From NCBI GenBank assembly GCA_963576725.1, contig OY755242.1, positions 24,603,869 to 24,667,868 on the forward strand: a DNA stretch of 64,000 bases, given 5' to 3'. Source of the DNA: Azorinus chamasolen. Lineage: Eukaryota > Mollusca > Bivalvia > Cardiida > Solecurtidae. Numbering within the stretch: position 1 is the stretch's first letter; each line of letters starts with the position of its first letter. The translations under genes and the position numbers were made by a program. The notes under the pieces were generated by a model. The model was given only the letters and a program-made list of their open reading frames with translations, was not told the origin of the DNA and ran no database searches. Below, in pieces: positions 48,101 to 54,100 of this stretch.

Positions 48101-51100
48101 ACATCTAGTTCTAAAAATAACGCTGAGCAAACGTTAGTCAAATCGTGAAGTTATAATACTTTCTAGATTTGCAGTGTTTTTTTTCTTCAGGAGGAAGTCT
48201 CTACAATGAAGGTATATCTTCGATAATAACATGACACTTGGTATTTGTTATGTTAAATCATTATTATGAAGATTGTCAATTTGAATTTATATCGAGAAAT
48301 GCCTCATGTGATTCAAATTAAGCCGTTTTGATCGATACTGATTATCTTGCAATATACATGTACTTCTTTTCAGCATATAAACAAATGATTTATGTAATTG
48401 TTTGGCGCTTATAAAACGTGTTGCAAATCGAGACTATAACTTGAAGTCTAAAGTTTATACCCAAACTCGCCATATTTGTATTTTTTTTAGTTCAGCATAG
48501 TCCATTATGACATTAAATTCGATACCGCTACCTGTGAACAGAATGAGACCAACCATTGATGCATTATGACCATGCTTCTATGTATGAAAACACTTAATTG
48601 ACACCCCGTTTCATCAGGCGTTTAAAAAGCGAACTTGAGCTCAAGCATATACATCATGTACAAATGTATTACATTTTTACAGTCATCGATTCAAAGACGG
48701 TTTTATTTGATTTATATAAGAAACCCAGCGCAAACACCCTCTAACCCCCGTTATTCTAGAAGAGAAGAAATTTAGACTTTAACCCTGCATTAAGCTGCAA
48801 ACTGCAGATCGATATTTATATTAAATTGAACGTCCAGTTTAGAGTGATTTTACTGTACATAACTGTAAATACATGTAGTTGACTTATGATTTAGTGCTTC
48901 TATTTTAGCGCTTAATATGCAGGACTGAGTATTTAAGACCTTTGTATCTAAGCCATTTGTTAACGTTGTAGACCCAGATGAAAGGGATCTTTTGTTTAGA
49001 TAATATTGAGAAAGGCATGAGCCATTTTTAATAGATATTTTTTTTTAATTCACATCCTTAAATGCAGATACACATGTAGTTGTTTGATGCAGGACGAAAC
49101 CAGTAGGTTTCAATGGTAGAGCTCTGCATAATATTCGTCATGCGTTAAGTTCCTTATGATACACAGAGTTAATGAGTCTCGTTTTAAGTGGTAGATTTAA
49201 ACAGGTTTTACTGTATATGTTTTTATTCATTATTCAGTTACGACGGTGATGCCTGACAGCAGCGATATAAGTAAACCCGAATTCCCTGCATCATACATAG
49301 TCAACGCTTACGGCTATGGATGGATGACTGCAAGTTACAGAGGTAAAAATGTGTATATGTGAGTGAGTGAGTGAGTGGAGGAAGTGAATGAGCGTGTGAG
49401 TGAGAGGGATAGTGTGTGTATGTATGTGTACGTGTGTGTATGTGTGTGTGCGTGCGTGCGTGCGTGCGTGTGCGTGCACGTCCGTGCGCGTGCGCGTGCG
49501 CGTGTGCATGCGCGTGTGTGTGCGGAACGGGTTGGCAAAATATAATGTTTTAAGGAATCGTAATATAGAGTGAAAGTAGCGACTTATCGAACGTGCATCG
49601 TTAGATTCGTGGACTGTATGCTAAAACAGATTTAATGGGATAATCGTTGGGTGATTTTCCTGAAATGTTTCATTATCCTATCCTACGTTGACTTATTCCC
49701 TCCTATTGACGCATTTTGATGCCTCTGTAAAGTCATTTTTTAAAATTATAGCGATAAATAGAGCGCGTACTTCAATGGAGCAAACATGCCCCTTGTTAGT
49801 ACATTTATACAAAGAGGCTGAATCTAAATGTAGTATATGAGGGAATGGGTTAATGTATAGATTTGTGTTACCGTAGTTACAAACAGTACATTTATATCGT
49901 CGGCGCTGTAGTTTTTATATGACCTATGTAGTGTGTTTTACCTTTAAGCCTTTCCCTCATGTAAAGTGTTTTCATGCATTTGCAAACAGAGTAGACCCAG
50001 ATCAGACGGCCCCTAGAGGAGCCGTCTGATCAGGGTCTGCTCTGTTTGCTGAGAGGAACTGATATATATGTTTCTTTATTTTCTAAATGGCTACAATGTT
50101 CCACCTTCCATATGTCATTATAACTACTTTGTTCATGAATATTCAATAGGTATGGACATTTGAAATAAACATAGAACAGGGAAAGGGTTAAATCTCCCTG
50201 ACGCACTAGATGTATATTTGTATGTCGTTATCACCTTTAGAATTCACATACCATTGATTTTATATGCTACCTTGTAAAAACCATATACATCTTAGTTTAC
50301 ACGGCCTTTTAAGAGTCGCTGAGCCAGTAGACCAATCACATTGACGCACTCGACATGCATTTCCTTCATTAGTAAAACATTGATTGTATTGTTCTTTATA
50401 GGTTTCAAGCAGTACTGGCATTCCGGGGGCCTTTTCTCCTACATCACATATATGTGGATATTTGCTGACAAAGGAACAAATGTAGGTCAGTATGACAAGC
50501 CTTTTAGACCCAAGCTTTGTCCGTTTGCACGTCCACCAGCAAGTTCACCAGTCAGGCAGTCATTAACACTACTATGTGCCGTGCGTAAGCACGTTAGTTT
50601 TTACATGACCTACTTAGTGTGATTGTACCTTTAACCCAGAGGTTAGACATTGCACACATCGATGATGGAAATATACTCCTTAACATTTCAGTCTAACCTT
50701 TGTCTTCGATATAACTGTGACTACAATTCATAATCAAACGTACCGCAAACCCTCTAAAGGGACAACCAAAAACGAGGTATATAATTCAAGGTATTAAAGT
50801 TATATGATAGTTTAATGCAGGACAAAAGATATGCAGAAAGCTCTCACATGCACTTTCTTAATTATTTTCGTCCTGCATTAACCCTTTACCTGTTCTATGT
50901 TTATTACAAATTTCAATATCTACTGAATATTCTTGGACAAAATAACTATAATGAAATACGGAAAGTTGAACATTGTAGCCATTTTAGAAAGTATAGAAAC
51001 ATATCTATCAAATTTCATTAGCAAACAGAGCAGACCCTGACCAGACGGCTCCTATAGGAGCCGTCTGATCTGGGTTTACTCTGTTTGCAGATGCGTGAAA

Positions 51101-54100
51101 ACACATTTATATGAGGGAAAGGGTTACATGATTTTCCAGACCCATATGTTTATTCATAAAGTGGTCGGATAACAGAGTTTTTACTGTCACTAGGGATGCG
51201 TCCTTGTCCGATGGAAATGTTTTATTTGACCCACTGATTGTAGGTATGATTGACAATAACGGATCAGTTCGATCCTAACTCTTTCTGATTCGATCACACT
51301 TTTGCGAAACTATTTACCAAGTGTCAAACAACTTAAATCCTAATCGCGTCACGTCTGGATCCATGTTGTTTGCAAATAGGACTTATAACGCGGTTAGCAG
51401 CAAAATGGTAACAACTTTTGCCAGTCAGAAGTTCCCAATAAATAGAATGAAGAGTCGTATATATATATACAGTGCAATACTTTGTTAAATCTATTGCTGA
51501 ATATGTTGACGTAGAAACTTCGTTATCCATTTTACTTGTTTGCCCAATAAATAAGAAAGGGGAAGTGGCCATTTCAGGGAAATGTAATGCGTTTGATAAA
51601 AATCTTGGACGTCGGGTGTTTTGCAGAAGGCACATGTATACGCTCGCCAAAAGAATTTTGCTTTTTACTTATAAACTGGTATCACCCATAACTGTTAACG
51701 GTATGTATCGTGTAACACAAATTCTGCTACTAGAATCAGCAGGATCTATTGTCAACTGAGACCGTGTTGTGCAGGCAAGTACGTATCCTTGAAACATTTG
51801 CAATCCATCGCATCGTTTCTGCACACAAAATGTGTGGCAAGAAATGATCAAAGCTGTCTTGCGATGAAATAAATACCATTGCTGAACTTCTTGATGATAC
51901 TTGTGATAAGCTACAAAATACTGTTGAGAAATATGCAACGAAATTTCACGTGGAGAAAATTAAGGCCAGTATAAGAGTTAACCGTTTTTTGTAATTACAA
52001 GTTTGAACAATATACCAAGCGTGACATGTGAGAATTCACAACTGGGTATAAAATGACAGGGGCCCACTTACACCACAGGCTGTGGACCTGCTTAACCCTT
52101 TACCTGATAGAAGCGGCTTTAAGCGAGTTTAATATATTCCTCCGCTGAAGAAAATAGTTCCAATTTTTAAAATAATGAACATATAGCATCATAAATAGTT
52201 TCTATATTCCAGGAGGTGTTAGCTTAAAGCAGGCTGAAAGTAAAGCAGAATGCGCATTAAGGCGCATTCTGCTTTACTTTCAACCTGCTTTAAGTGGTCA
52301 CCTGTCTTCAAAACTAGAAATAGGCTATTGGGTAAAGGGTTAACTACATAGCTATATTAGAATCCAAACAAACAGCGGGAAACAGTCTGGTAACGGTCAT
52401 AAATTGAACCTACCTGTCTTCAGCTCCAGCGATATCAGCAATTGTCATCCGATTGGACACTCCAACTAACAAGAAACAAGTTATCGAACGTTTTGTTGCT
52501 AATAAATCCAATGTGGCAGATGTGTTTCGTATAAACAAACACCACAAAACAAGTTTTCATTACAGAAGACCTGACGAGATTGCGCATGCGACTCAGAGGG
52601 TTTGTAAAGAAGATCGATGGTACCTCAAGCGTATTCACCAAGAATAGCGACATAAGCTGCACATAAAAAGACAAGCATGTGGTTATCACCTCACCAGTCG
52701 ATCTCTTTAAGATGGACGTTATGGCTGACCATGCCGCTCTTGGTCTTAAAGGTCTCGTATAGGGGCTCAAGAAGGATGAGAGTGGACTTTGTTTAATTTA
52801 TTCTAGTAGTTCTGTTTTGCAAATGTTGATCTCACTGATACATGTACATGTTCTGATAATGTTAGTATTGGTCTCACTCGTACATGTTTTGTTCATGTGA
52901 GTAAGTCTTCCAGCTGGCTCGCAGTAGGTCGGTCGTTCTACCTGGTTGTTCATCAGTGTACGAAACAATGCAACTTTTCTCATCTGGATATAGAGTGTTT
53001 GAAGACTACATTATATCTGGTGACTTCCTCCACCTGTAATTATCTGGACGTAGTAGGATGACTAACAATACTGTTAAAACGACGTTGAACCCGATAAAAA
53101 ACAAAATAAATCATGCATGTTTTGATTATGCTAATGCTGATCTCTCACCAGATTGTGATTCTGCTCTGAGATGTTCTTTCATGTGGCATTTCATCAACAT
53201 TCACTGGACCTGATTGTTCTGATTTCATCCAGAATTATTGTAATTGTGGTATTGCAGAAACCAAACTGGATTGTTATAATGATACAAATATTCAAGGTTA
53301 TACATTTAAGAATTTTAACAGGGGGCAAGCTGTGTTTGTGAAACACTATGTCCCAACATGACCATTGGCATTGAAGGATGATTTTGACCTGACATGGTAA
53401 CACTGTCTAGCTTCATGAGATACGCATGCATGCCAAATATCAAGTCTTTATCTCTACTGGTTAAAAAGGTATGGCCAATATTAAGGTCGGTGTTTTGACC
53501 TATATATTTAACCTCTAGCATTAAAGAATGACTTTGACCGTGACATGCTACCCCTCAAAATGTGCATCTTAATGAGATACATATTGATGCCAAATATCTA
53601 GTCTCTCTTTGTACTGGCTCAAATGTTATGACGTTAAAGTTTGTGACAAACAGACAAACAAACAAACAGACAGGGTTAAACAATATGCCCCCCCCCCCGA
53701 TCTGATCGGGGAATGGGGCATACAAATGCATACGCGTATCTGAAGCGGTATGAGTTTTTATTAACACCTCGTTGAATAACAATGTTACAATTATTGAACA
53801 TTGCACTGAACACCGTTTATGGTTCAGTTTTAATAACGATAATTGTATTTTTGTTTCAGGGTCAGCAATTTAGATCATGGAGTAGATTATAAAATGCATA
53901 ATAAACAGTACTCACTTATGATAAATAAATCGTCCATACGATTATATATTTGCATTTATTTTGGTGTTTTGTGCGTTTCTACAGGTTTTTGTTTATGCTT
54001 ACAAAGTCTCCTATATCTCTGTAAGAGAAGCCAATGTATACGTGAACTGTATAATTTACAATGCTTTGTACCTGTATGTACATATAATGAGACTAATTTT

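Noticed and set aside
51472..51759. 95-residue frame
   Set aside because: The matching intron in copy 1 (about 16750-16950) is related but not open; treated as intron.
52435..52770. Opposed frames near 52453 (+) and 52770 (-)
   Set aside because: The + frame ([20 protein letters not shown]) looks mildly protein-like but no family, splice context or paralogue was recognised; possibly a retroelement scrap. Not strong enough to list.
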